Notes under the pieces: model-generated
What the model saw: the letters and a program-made list of their open reading frames with translations, nothing else
Database searches by the model: none
Told to the model about the DNA's origin: nothing
Assembly: GCA_046705265.1 (NCBI GenBank)
Contig: JBJKQL010000067.1
Location: 19,521-83,520 of the forward strand
Length of the DNA: 64,000 nucleotides
Reading direction: 5' to 3'
From: JAJYTL01 sp046705265
Lineage (GTDB): Bacteria; Pseudomonadota; Alphaproteobacteria; Ferrovibrionales; Ferrovibrionaceae
Shown here: positions 53,246 to 61,492 of the stretch, piece after piece
How positions within the stretch are numbered: position 1 is the first letter of the stretch
How the letters are laid out: each line of letters starts with the position of its first letter
Translations under genes and position numbers: made by a program

Positions 53246-53959
53246 ATGAAGGATGGAACCGAGACCATCGATAGCGCTTCGGGGCAGCCGCCTTCGCTTT
53301 ATCCCGATTATCGCTCTACGGTGCTTCGGTCGCCGCGCCAGCCGCTGGTCAAGATTCCGATGACCTTAACGGAAGCGACAGGGCCGGCCGATTGCTGGGC
53401 AAGGTTGATGGGCTCCGCGCTTGCCGATCTTACCAATCAGCATAAAGCAGCGCCCATCGGCCAACGCATCATCGTGAGCGGCCGGGTCATTGATGAGCAC
53501 GGTCAGCCGGTGCCGCGAACCGTGGTCGAGGTCTGGCAGGCCAATGCCGCTGGTCGCTATATCCATAAGCGCGACGATTGGGATGCGCCGCTTGATCCGA
53601 ATTTTACCGGAACGGGCCGTGCCATCACCGACGACGAAGGTCGTTATCGCTTCATCAGCATCCGCCCCGGTGCCTACCCATGGCGTAATCACGATAACGC
53701 TTGGCGGCCAGCCCATATTCATTTTTCCTTGCTTGGGGCGACTTTCTCGGCCCGCCTGGTGACGCAGATGTATTTTCCCGACGACCCGCTGATCGCGCTC
53801 GATCCGATCGCAAATGCGGTTCCGATGCCGTATCGCCAGAGGCTGGTCAGTCGTTTCGATCTGGCGACGACCGAGCCTAACTGGGCGCTCGGATACTTAT
53901 TCGATATCGTTCTCCGCGGCCGTGACGCCACACCGATGGAAAAGAACCATGCCTCTTGA
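53246..53959 (+). CDS. pcaH: Protocatechuate 3,4-dioxygenase beta subunit
   Basis: This 237-residue subunit carries the non-haem Fe(III) that cleaves protocatechuate to 3-carboxy-cis,cis-muconate. The iron ligands expected from the family are all present: Tyr105 (AAGRYIHKRDD), Tyr144 (PGAYPWRN), and His157 and His159 (RPAHIHFSL). It follows pobA by 65 bases with an ACGGAGGAA ribosome-binding site and overlaps pcaG by 11 bases. Confidence 0.95.
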   Translation: MKDGTETIDSASGQPPSLYPDYRSTVLRSPRQPLVKIPMTLTEATGPADCWARLMGSALADLTNQHKAAPIGQRIIVSGRVIDEHGQPVPRTVVEVWQANAAGRYIHKRDDWDAPLDPNFTGTGRAITDDEGRYRFISIRPGAYPWRNHDNAWRPAHIHFSLLGATFSARLVTQMYFPDDPLIALDPIANAVPMPYRQRLVSRFDLATTEPNWALGYLFDIVLRGRDATPMEKNHAS

Positions 53960-54611
53960 TAATCAGAGTCCGGAACTTTTTGGCCGAACACCGTCACAGA
54001 CGGTTGGTCCTTTCTTTCACTACAGCTTACCCTGGAAGGGGGGCGCGGATCTTGTTGGCAAATCCGAGATGGGCGCGCGTGCCGATCTCACTCCTTCGGA
54101 CCACGACCTGCTCACCGTCTCTCAGCAGGCCGGAACGCCAAAAGGAGAGGTAATTGAAATTATCGGCCGCGTGCTCGATGGCGAAGGTCAGCCGGTTCCC
54201 GATGCTATGATCGAGATCTGGCAAGCCAATGCCGCCGGCCGCTATGCCGGCCTTTATGACGTGCGGGACGATGTACCGCTCGACCCGAATTTCATCGGCT
54301 TTGGCCGGTCTTCAACCAGTGCCGAGGGCGAGTATCGGTTTCGCACAATTCGGCCGGGCCGTGTGCCCGGTCCCGGCAATAGTCTGCAGGCGCCGCATCT
54401 CGCCGTTTCGGTATTTGGGAGGGGGCTGCTCAATCGGCTCGTGACGCGGCTCTATTTCGCAAATGGCGAGGGCAACGACACGGATCCCATCCTCACCGCT
54501 TTGCCGGCAGGCCGGCGGGAAACGCTTATCGCAAAGCAGGACACCGGCGGTGCTTGGCGGTTAGATATCGTGCTCCAAGGTGAGAACGAGACTGTTTTCT
54601 TTGATCTGTGA
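53949..54611 (+). CDS. pcaG: Protocatechuate 3,4-dioxygenase alpha subunit
   Basis: This 220-residue subunit shares the intradiol dioxygenase fold with PcaH but lacks the iron ligands, as usual for the alpha chain. It has TPSQTVGPFFHYSLPW near the start and MIEIWQANAAGRYAG in the middle. The ATG at 53949 matches the family start and overlaps the end of pcaH, so the two are translationally coupled. No pcaB, pcaC or pcaD follows. Confidence 0.94.
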   Translation: MPLDNQSPELFGRTPSQTVGPFFHYSLPWKGGADLVGKSEMGARADLTPSDHDLLTVSQQAGTPKGEVIEIIGRVLDGEGQPVPDAMIEIWQANAAGRYAGLYDVRDDVPLDPNFIGFGRSSTSAEGEYRFRTIRPGRVPGPGNSLQAPHLAVSVFGRGLLNRLVTRLYFANGEGNDTDPILTALPAGRRETLIAKQDTGGAWRLDIVLQGENETVFFDL

Positions 54612-54937
54612 CCAGTTACTGATTGCGCCATTGCGATTGAAGGAACCGCTCCGCCAGGTCGTTGGTCGTCGCGCGGCCGGAGCGGCTCCGCATAGGAGAT
54701 ACGTGGCCGAGATGCGATCAGAGCGAGAAAGTGAAACGCGGACTTATTATGCTGGGGCGGGTGGCGCGGTTAGGGTCCGGCATCGTGGCAGAACCCCACC
54801 GGATTGCGTCCATCGTAATTTAAGATGCTCCCCGTGGTTGGGCCATCCCCGCGAGTTCCAATCCCCGCCCCGATAAGGCGATCGAGCCGTAAGGGCAATG
54901 TCGCGGCTCGCACAGCGGCCGGCGCGGGTGGTCGACG
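54612..54937. other. Intergenic region between convergent pcaG and DUF481 genes
   Basis: No gene is supported. The region is GC-rich with no clear terminator hairpin. Confidence 0.4.
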
Positions 54938-56041
54938 TCACCAAGCATATCCCACAGTCACCAAGTAGACCAAGTCCAGGTGTTTTTTGCCCACTGGCGG
55001 ATGATTGAGCCAGTTTTGATCGGTCTCCGCCGTTCCCTGCCAGTTGTGGCCCAATTTGATGCGAATGCCGGTGCGTGCCTGAGCTGAAACGTTGTTCGGA
55101 GCGGTTAAGCCAGCGAAGCCGGAATCATGGTGGAAAAACCGTAACCACGGAACAAAAAGTTGCTGATGGAAGATTACGGCCCAACGCGCAGCGGGATAAC
55201 TGTCGTTTGGACTGTTGGTAAAATAGTCGCGGACATAATCGGGGCCGAATTCGAGCCGGAGTTCGTGCTCCGTCGTGTTGAAGATTTCGTAACCGAGACC
55301 GGCGCCGGCGGCGAGGCGTGCGCGGAGGCCGAGAGGGATATTGCGCTCGCCGGTACCGTTCACGGTAAGATACCATTTGTGGTTGATAAAGTGGTTGTAA
55401 TCAAGGATGAGGCTGGCGCTGTTCTGGGTCTGGGTTCCGTTGATCGTTTGCTGGTTGAATGTAGCATCGGCAGTGAAACGATCCTTCCTGTGCAGGACCA
55501 ACATGTCGCCGTTAAAATTGTAACTCCGGCCGGTGCCGCTGCCAGAGGTGACATTCAGGCCAGCGTTGAGATGTCCTGAGATATGGTACGCGCGCAGGGC
55601 CTCCGCGCCGGGATGATAGATCCCTGCGATTTTCGTGAGCGGTAGAGGAAGCGGGGGGCCGCCGGGCCCCGTCAATTGAAGGACGCCGCTTTTCGTCCAG
55701 CCGATCAAGCCCGTGAATCGAGTCCGATTCCGCATCATCACTGTAACCGGCCGGGCCACGGTCAGGCCAATTACCTTGTCCCGTCGTATCTTGATGCGGC
55801 CGGCAAAATTGGTTTTCCACACGACGGTATTCATATTCAAACTAACGAACTGGCCACTTATGGCCTCGCCGCCGTGCAATACAATCTCGTCCGCCTGGGC
55901 GACATGGGGCATGGCGATGATCAGAAGCGCGATCAGAAGGCTCGCAAACCGTTCAGTTGGCCTTTTCGCCGATCGAAGTGCCGATGTTCTCCAAAATCTC
56001 CAGCCGCCTCGCGACTGTCCAGCGATCAACGCAAGAATCAA
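54938..56041 (-). CDS. DUF481 family outer-membrane protein
   Basis: This 367-residue protein has a signal sequence (hydrophobic about 32-48, cleavage near AQA). A small SH3-like domain follows (about 50-130, DEIVLHGGEAISGQFVSL), and then a C-terminal beta-barrel-like DUF481 region with alternating strands and a terminal aromatic (VTVGYAW). Family members such as YdiY are salt- or acid-induced outer-membrane proteins. The function is unknown. Confidence 0.8.
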   Translation of the reverse strand: MILALIAGQSRGGWRFWRTSALRSAKRPTERFASLLIALLIIAMPHVAQADEIVLHGGEAISGQFVSLNMNTVVWKTNFAGRIKIRRDKVIGLTVARPVTVMMRNRTRFTGLIGWTKSGVLQLTGPGGPPLPLPLTKIAGIYHPGAEALRAYHISGHLNAGLNVTSGSGTGRSYNFNGDMLVLHRKDRFTADATFNQQTINGTQTQNSASLILDYNHFINHKWYLTVNGTGERNIPLGLRARLAAGAGLGYEIFNTTEHELRLEFGPDYVRDYFTNSPNDSYPAARWAVIFHQQLFVPWLRFFHHDSGFAGLTAPNNVSAQARTGIRIKLGHNWQGTAETDQNWLNHPPVGKKHLDLVYLVTVGYAW

Positions 56042-56380
56042 AACTTATCCCCTTTAGCCTTCGGCCAAGAGCCAAGTTGCAACAGATGGGAGGCTATCTT
56101 TGTGACCCGCCTTGGGCATCTAATGCGTTGGCAGGACACACACGAGCCATGCGCAAGTATCTGCGCGCGGAAGAAAAAGACATCCCGTATTGGATATCAC
56201 ATCGCGTCGCGTTTCGAATAGCCCAATTTCAATTTTTTTGAGCAGAGGTGGTTGGTCTGTGCGACGCCGAGACGCAGAGTCCTTCCGCATCGCCTTAGAG
56301 ACCGATGTGTCACGCGTCTTTGATCTTTCCAGCTGGAAAGCGGGTCGTCGGTCTTTCGCCGAAAACCGCAGCGTTTCTCC
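56042..56380. other. Intergenic region between DUF1476 and DUF481 genes
   Basis: Nothing is supported here. The middle part near 56219-56240 is AT-rich and may hold the promoter of the DUF481 gene. Confidence 0.35.
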
Positions 56381-56707
56381 CTAGTTTGTCGAACCCCGGC
56401 TGATGAATTGGCGGTGGGCGACAGCCTGCGTACGATGAAGCTGATGGATGATTTCCTCGCGTTCTACCGGGCAACCGCGGATAGCGAAGTCATGCTCGAG
56501 CTTCTGGATCAAGGTCTCCGGCTCGCTGGCGATTTTGTCGGCTTCGACGATGCTTCGTGCGTAGTCGTGAAGCGCCGTATCCGAAAGACCGAACTGTCGG
56601 CCAGCCCATAGACCAAGGTAGAAATCGCGACGCGATGCGACGGATGTCATGATCGCAGGATCGGGACCACCATAGGATACGCTATCGCGTGGCCGTAAAG
56701 TTTTCAT
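56381..56707 (-). CDS. DUF1476 protein (ATP synthase zeta-type inhibitor homologue)
   Basis: This is a 108-residue helical protein. SVASRRDFYLGLWAGRQFGLSDTALHDYARSIVEAD and the end EIIHQLHRTQAVAHRQF match the DUF1476 family, which in alphaproteobacteria includes the zeta inhibitor of F1-ATPase. The N-terminal 25 residues (MKTLRPRDSVSYGGPDPAIM) differ from the usual inhibitory start, so inhibition of ATP synthase is uncertain. AAGGAGG is 6 bases before the ATG at 56707. It is not next to atp genes. It may be a paralogue with another role. Confidence 0.75.
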   Translation of the reverse strand: MKTLRPRDSVSYGGPDPAIMTSVASRRDFYLGLWAGRQFGLSDTALHDYARSIVEADKIASEPETLIQKLEHDFAIRGCPVEREEIIHQLHRTQAVAHRQFISRGSTN

Positions 56708-56931
56708 GTTTTCCTCCTTGTTCTTATGATTAGAGGGTCTTCTTATCGATGCTCGGTAACGCGTCCTGTAACGCGGCATCAGACCTCTATGTAATGCCGA
56801 ATGATGAATTTCTGGGAAAGGCAAAACAGTGTCATCGGAGGCAGATTCCCGTCGCCCCCAATTCGTCACTTTGCCGAGGTCTGCGGCCCTCGATCATCCC
56901 GGTGTCGGCGTCGACTAACGGCACGGCTTAC

Positions 56932-57696
56932 TCAGGTGGTTGGCGGTCTCTGGCGATTCCAGCGATAGCCAAATCCCGAAAGGCTCCTGATATTTTCAAA
57001 GTGCGGATCAATGGTGCGGAACTTCTGTCGGATTCGTTTAATGGCCGATCGTACATTGGCACGACAATCCGCGGCCACCTGATCTTTCGACATCTTATCG
57101 TCCTTCATGGCGTCATAGATGGCCTTGTGGCTGACGTCTAAATCTGGTGTAGCGACCAGACGATAAACGATGCGAAATTCGGCAAGGGTGAGGTCGACAC
57201 GGCGACCTTTCCAGAGCGCCCTGCTGACGTCGGGACGAAGATCGAGTTGACCCATACGAATCTCGCGATTGTCCGCGTTGTCTCCTTGCTCGTCGGCGGA
57301 TCGCTTTTTTCCTGCCAGGATGAGCTCAATGCGATGCAGCAGGATCGTAAAAGCGCGATGCTTTTCAACGAAGTCCACGGCACCGGCCCGTAACGCCGCC
57401 TCTTCATACAGTTGGGCGTCCAAGGCCGTAAGGATCAAAACCGGGATTTCAAGCGGCCGCAGCCGCATCTCACTCAAAAGAGTGATTGCACTCATTTCCG
57501 GAAGCTTCCACTCAAGCAGCACAAGATCGGGTGAGGGGATGTCGACGCAGCGCTGGAGAATTTCGGCGCCAGTAAGGGCCTCCTCGACAGAAAAACCGGC
57601 ATGGCGCAGATTGTGCGCAAGAGACTCACGAAACAGGGCGTCCGCGTCACCAATTAGTAACCTCGATGCCGAGATCTCAGGCGAAAGTTCGCTCAT
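56932..57696 (-). CDS. OmpR-type response regulator with Glu at the phospho-acceptor site
   Basis: This 254-residue protein has a receiver domain (about 12-125) and a winged-helix output domain (about 150-250). The acidic pair Asp17/Asp19, Thr90 and Lys112 of the receiver are present, but the phospho-acceptor position is Glu62 (DLVLLEWKLP) instead of Asp. The output domain, including DPHFENIRSLSGFGYRW, resembles ChvI. No histidine kinase gene is nearby. Glu may mimic the phosphorylated state, which would make the protein constitutively active or controlled in another way. Confidence 0.85.
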   Translation of the reverse strand: MSELSPEISASRLLIGDADALFRESLAHNLRHAGFSVEEALTGAEILQRCVDIPSPDLVLLEWKLPEMSAITLLSEMRLRPLEIPVLILTALDAQLYEEAALRAGAVDFVEKHRAFTILLHRIELILAGKKRSADEQGDNADNREIRMGQLDLRPDVSRALWKGRRVDLTLAEFRIVYRLVATPDLDVSHKAIYDAMKDDKMSKDQVAADCRANVRSAIKRIRQKFRTIDPHFENIRSLSGFGYRWNRQRPPTT

Positions 57697-58411
57697 AAAC
57701 AGATCCTCGTGCTCTTACCCAGTATTGTTCGGCCCTGCGTCAAAATAGTATGACGGGCGGTGCGGGCGAAGAAACGGACGTGTTCACAGCCCCGCATGCC
57801 GGTTGCATGGGGCCCGATCAGGATGCCCGACCGTGGGCTTTGACGCCTGGTCACATTCCAAGCGAGCCTATAATGGCACCAAGCTTGTCTATTCGGTCAT
57901 CGCTCGAGGCTTTTAGTGAAGAGAACCGCGACCCCGTTACTCGCTTGGTGGAGAGAGACGTGTCCCACAGCGAAGTGGCTAGTGATTGAGCTTCAATCAT
58001 TTTCGAGCTGAGTGCATGGACAGCGCAATAGCCCGCCCATCAAGCAACGTCGCTCATTTTACCAAACGATAGTTTGGTCATGAAATGGCCAATTACAGTC
58101 AAATTATTGGCACGCGGCTTGGCCGTCGTCGCAGAGAATCGTCGAAAATGCGTAATGACTCAAGGCGTTGACAAACAGTCAGTGAATCAAATTTGTGAAG
58201 CCACGCCCATATGATCGAAAATGTCTCCGTCTTCTTCGGGGAATGGATTAGGGTCGCTTCGCCACAAGGAAAGGGGGCCGTACAGGTGACGCGCCGAACA
58301 TTTGAGCGGTGCGGGGTGAGGGCTTTGCCTATGAAGGCGTTCGCCAATTTGTCCGGTCCTGAAAATGCGTGAAATCGCGATGTTTGCACCAACATTAAAC
58401 GGAGCGAGGAC
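57697..58411. other. Divergent intergenic region between response regulator and lipoprotein genes
   Basis: No gene is supported in about 715 bases. Both divergent promoters should be here, but I could not place them with confidence. GGAGCGAGGAC before 58412 is the lipoprotein ribosome-binding site. Confidence 0.4.
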
Positions 58412-59401
58412 ATGACCCGAAAACGCATCATGAGTGCGGCGTTTGGCTTGTCGACACTCATCATCCTCTCTGGTTGCGGTGGCCCGGAAACACCGCGGAT
58501 GTACCTGTCATCACAATCGCCGAGCGTTCCCATTCCAACCTATTATGGACTTTACGGCCTGAACGGAAATCATCTGATGCGGTTGAACGGGAATGCATCT
58601 TGGGAGCAAGAAACGTGGTCCAAGCGCGATAATCTACCAAAGAATGTCAGTTTCATCGTCTTCAGCCGTGCGCTGGCTTCCTCTCGAACCCCGCTCAATC
58701 AGATTATCGAGTTGCGCCGCGTCGCTCGGGTTCGCAACGAGATCACTACATCGCACCACGTCGTGCCGGCGCATGATGAATGGGCGGCGCCAGACCTGCC
58801 GAGTTATCTGATCGACGTGAATTTCCGGCCGATACCTGGAAAACCCGACATGACGATCGTGCAGCCGAACGGTCAGCTTCCTCCCGGGCTCTATTCGCTT
58901 CGGTTCAATGGAGGAGCGACGGCGATGACTGCGCGGTTCGGTGTCAATTGGCCCCATATTCAGCTGGCACGCTATGAGGATACGAATTGCGTGGACAAGA
59001 CACCGCAAGGATATCAGCCTTGCTGGGCGCCCGAACCGGCCGGTTACCGCAATGATGATGCGAGAAGCGCGTCGGATTCAGCGATCGCTCGACCCAGCCG
59101 AGCCGCCAACGAAGACCGTCAATTCCTTGCGGTCCGCAACCTCACGACAAGGGAAAGAAGCAATGGTGGCGAAACGGCATTGATCATTCATGGTAATGTG
59201 GTGAATACGTCGCAGCATGCCCTCGAGGTGCCGCAGCTCTTCGCCCGGATCATGGACGCCAAAGGCAGTGTACTGCGGACAATCCCGTTTGATGGACTGC
59301 GCGCAACGCGCCTCGCACCAGGACAATCTTACGGTTTCGATATCGATGTTGCGAACCCGCCGGCTGGCGCAACCGCCGTGCGAGTGACGGTCGGGGCGTA
59401 A
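58412..59401 (+). CDS. Predicted lipoprotein with a C-terminal beta-sandwich-like domain
   Basis: This 329-residue precursor has a lipoprotein signal with the lipobox LSGC (Cys22). The mature part is rich in Arg, Pro and Asn. The last 90 residues (ALIIHGNVVNTSQHALEVPQLFARIMDAKGSVLRTIPF, then APGQSYGFDIDVANPPAGATAVRVTVGA) look like the FxLYD/DUF3426 type of beta-sandwich found in envelope proteins. I do not recognise the middle part. It is convergent with the next gene, with a strong hairpin between them. Confidence 0.7.
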   Translation: MTRKRIMSAAFGLSTLIILSGCGGPETPRMYLSSQSPSVPIPTYYGLYGLNGNHLMRLNGNASWEQETWSKRDNLPKNVSFIVFSRALASSRTPLNQIIELRRVARVRNEITTSHHVVPAHDEWAAPDLPSYLIDVNFRPIPGKPDMTIVQPNGQLPPGLYSLRFNGGATAMTARFGVNWPHIQLARYEDTNCVDKTPQGYQPCWAPEPAGYRNDDARSASDSAIARPSRAANEDRQFLAVRNLTTRERSNGGETALIIHGNVVNTSQHALEVPQLFARIMDAKGSVLRTIPFDGLRATRLAPGQSYGFDIDVANPPAGATAVRVTVGA

Positions 59402-59429
59402 GGGCTACGTAATGCTTGCTTCTCCGATG

Positions 59430-59471
59430 CTCTCGAGCGCCGTGGCATGGCGATGCCTTGGCGCTCGAGAG
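59430..59471. terminator. Bidirectional terminator hairpin
   Basis: A perfect 12-bp inverted repeat (CTCTCGAGCGCC / GGCGCTCGAGAG) encloses a loop that itself holds a nested 5-bp stem (GGCAT / ATGCC). It lies between two convergent genes. There is no long T-run on either strand, but the stem is strong and suits both directions. Confidence 0.65.
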
Positions 59472-59517
59472 GTTGAAGCGAACCGTACCGACCATTGCCC
59501 CAGTCGAGATGACGTTC

Positions 59518-59967
59518 TCAGTTCTTGGGAACGGTAGGCATAGTCGGTGTCGGTTCGGCCTTACCGCCCGGAACCCAGACGTGGCTTGATGAATTCGCGC
59601 TGCAGTTATTACCCGGCCCTGAGGCATGCTTCTGAGCGTTTTTCTCGACAGTATGACCATTCACTGTAGCTTGGGCGTGCGAAGAAGACTGCGCGGTACA
59701 GCCTTGGCTTTGGCCATTCGCGCTGCCGTATGCTGAGGCGGAGGCGCTGACGGAAGCGTAACTCCGTGCCGAGGCGTCGGCCGTCTCGATAGCCGTGCCT
59801 TGGCTGTTGGCGGCGTGAACGCCTATCGGCGCGCTCTGGTCGGTCAGAGGTGCGGCGATCGTTGGTAAAGTAAGAAGAGATGTCGCTCCCACTGTCAGGA
59901 AGCCGAGCGCGATAGCCGGTAACAGATAACCAAGGGAACGTTTCGACGTCTTCGACATAATCATCAC
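59518..59967 (-). CDS. Small secreted Ser/Ala/Asn-rich protein
   Basis: This precursor has up to 149 residues with a signal peptide (hydrophobic about 13-36, cleavage after IAA). The mature part is rich in Ser, Ala and Asn (SYASVSASASAYGSANGQSQG). It has two cysteines, Cys89 and Cys121, which could form a disulfide, and a proline-rich tail. I do not recognise a family. It belongs to a run of envelope or secreted proteins of unusual composition. Confidence 0.6.
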   Translation of the reverse strand: MMIMSKTSKRSLGYLLPAIALGFLTVGATSLLTLPTIAAPLTDQSAPIGVHAANSQGTAIETADASARSYASVSASASAYGSANGQSQGCTAQSSSHAQATVNGHTVEKNAQKHASGPGNNCSANSSSHVWVPGGKAEPTPTMPTVPKN

Positions 59968-60156
59968 CTCTCCTCCATATCACAACTCGGGACACCATCT
60001 GGTCTTTTCCGTAGCTCGTGGCAAAAGCCGGTGGTGACGCCGAAGGTGGGGCGGTGGCGCATGCCGCCGCCGCGTCAAGATTCATATCCAGACCAAAGCT
60101 CTACAGCCCGGCTTCGAAACGACGTCTCCCGAGCGATATCACGAAGTCCGAGGCGG

Positions 60157-60966
60157 TCACCGAGTGATCGGGACTGTCGCCCCGGCTGGCGCGGCGAGAC
60201 TCGTCGTCGCGTCTGTATTTGCTGTGGCGCTAAGGCCGGTGGCTGGTACGACTGCGGTTGCTCCGCCGTTCGTGCCGAGGGATACGCTACCTGTGGCATT
60301 GGGAGTGCCAACCACACGCGCATCGGAGACCGATGTGGCGTCGGTCGTGGTGCGGCCCGGCGTGCTCAACGCCTTCGCCATGTCCCTGGTTAATGCATGG
60401 CCGACGACCACGCCCCCGGGCCCGCCGCCGGTTTTACCCATCGCATGAGAGATAGAAAGAGACATCGACATGTGCGGCGTAACGATCGAATGAGCCAGAG
60501 AGAGCGATTTGTCCTGCAGGCCATGGTCACTGAGCGAGGAGACCGCAGCGAAGGCGCCGCTTCCTGCGGAACTCTCCACTGAACCCACTGCACTTGTTGC
60601 GACATCGCTTGATGCGCTCGTCGAGTATGGAAGAGCAGTGGTGGCGAGGGAAGCAGATGGCATTGTCTGCGGTAGCGGAACCGGTACTGATGCCGCCGCC
60701 GCTGTCACCCCGGACGCAGGCGGTGTTGCGGGAGGCGTAGACATTGCCGGAACGGGGGTTGGCGCCGGTGCCGCGGACGGTGTTGGAATGGCGTGAGCAG
60801 CGGCAGCTGCATTTGCATGATTGACGGCTGCAGCTGGCATCGCGGCTGCCGTCGATATTCCAACCACCGAGATGGGGACGGCGGTCAATGCGTTTGGGGG
60901 CGCGGCAATCAAAAGTGCAGCACCGCCCATCGCGGTTGCTAAGGAAAGTCGCGCGAGACTGGTCAT
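60157..60966 (-). CDS. Secreted Ala/Thr/Ser/Pro-rich low-complexity protein
   Basis: This 269-residue protein has a signal-like N-terminus (ARLSLATAMGGAALLIAAPP). A long region of Ala, Ser, Thr, Pro and Val follows without cysteine. A less biased stretch (about 145-195: SSLSDHGLQDKSLSLAHSIVTPHMSMSLSISHAM) is the only part that looks folded. No family is recognised. The reading frame has a good start and a composition like the large neighbour at 61493-62929, which supports that it is real. Confidence 0.5.
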   Translation of the reverse strand: MTSLARLSLATAMGGAALLIAAPPNALTAVPISVVGISTAAAMPAAAVNHANAAAAAHAIPTPSAAPAPTPVPAMSTPPATPPASGVTAAAASVPVPLPQTMPSASLATTALPYSTSASSDVATSAVGSVESSAGSGAFAAVSSLSDHGLQDKSLSLAHSIVTPHMSMSLSISHAMGKTGGGPGGVVVGHALTRDMAKALSTPGRTTTDATSVSDARVVGTPNATGSVSLGTNGGATAVVPATGLSATANTDATTSLAAPAGATVPITR

Positions 60967-61492
60967 GGTCGTTGCTCCTTATCTATGGACATCCGATTTG
61001 TCGGCGTCCGCGGCGCTGTAAAAGAGCTTGTCGAAAATGCCGATTCGTTCCCGATGTCGATGACGGGCCAATCCATGCCTTGCAGACGGATCAAACAATA
61101 CAAGAAATATCGGTCTGCCAGCGGTTTCGAACCGTGAGAAAGTTGCGAGGAAATCGGGCGGCTTGCTGGCGAGAAATCGACTTTGGTTGCGTCAATTATT
61201 CGGCATTACTCGCGTAATCAAAGCAGAAAGGCGTGAGAAGCTTCGCAGCGTTTTGCGCCGACTGCGGATAACAATCTGTTCATTCAGAAAAAAATCTTCT
61301 TCGCGATGGCAGATCGCCGACGCCTGATTTCTGTCACGTTCGATCAGCTTCCGGCCATGATATACGATTTTCAGCGGAGCGTGTCTGTTGCGCCACGGGT
61401 AGCGTTTTCAGAGAGGCCGCGTAATTTGAACCCTGCCTGGCGCGTGAAGTGGCAGGCAGGTAATTATCCTTCATGGAATAGAGGAGACGACT
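60967..61492. other. Divergent intergenic region between low-complexity protein genes
   Basis: No gene is seen. It should contain the promoters of the two divergent secreted-protein genes. An AGAGGAGA ribosome-binding site for the right-hand gene is at 61479-61486. Confidence 0.4.
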
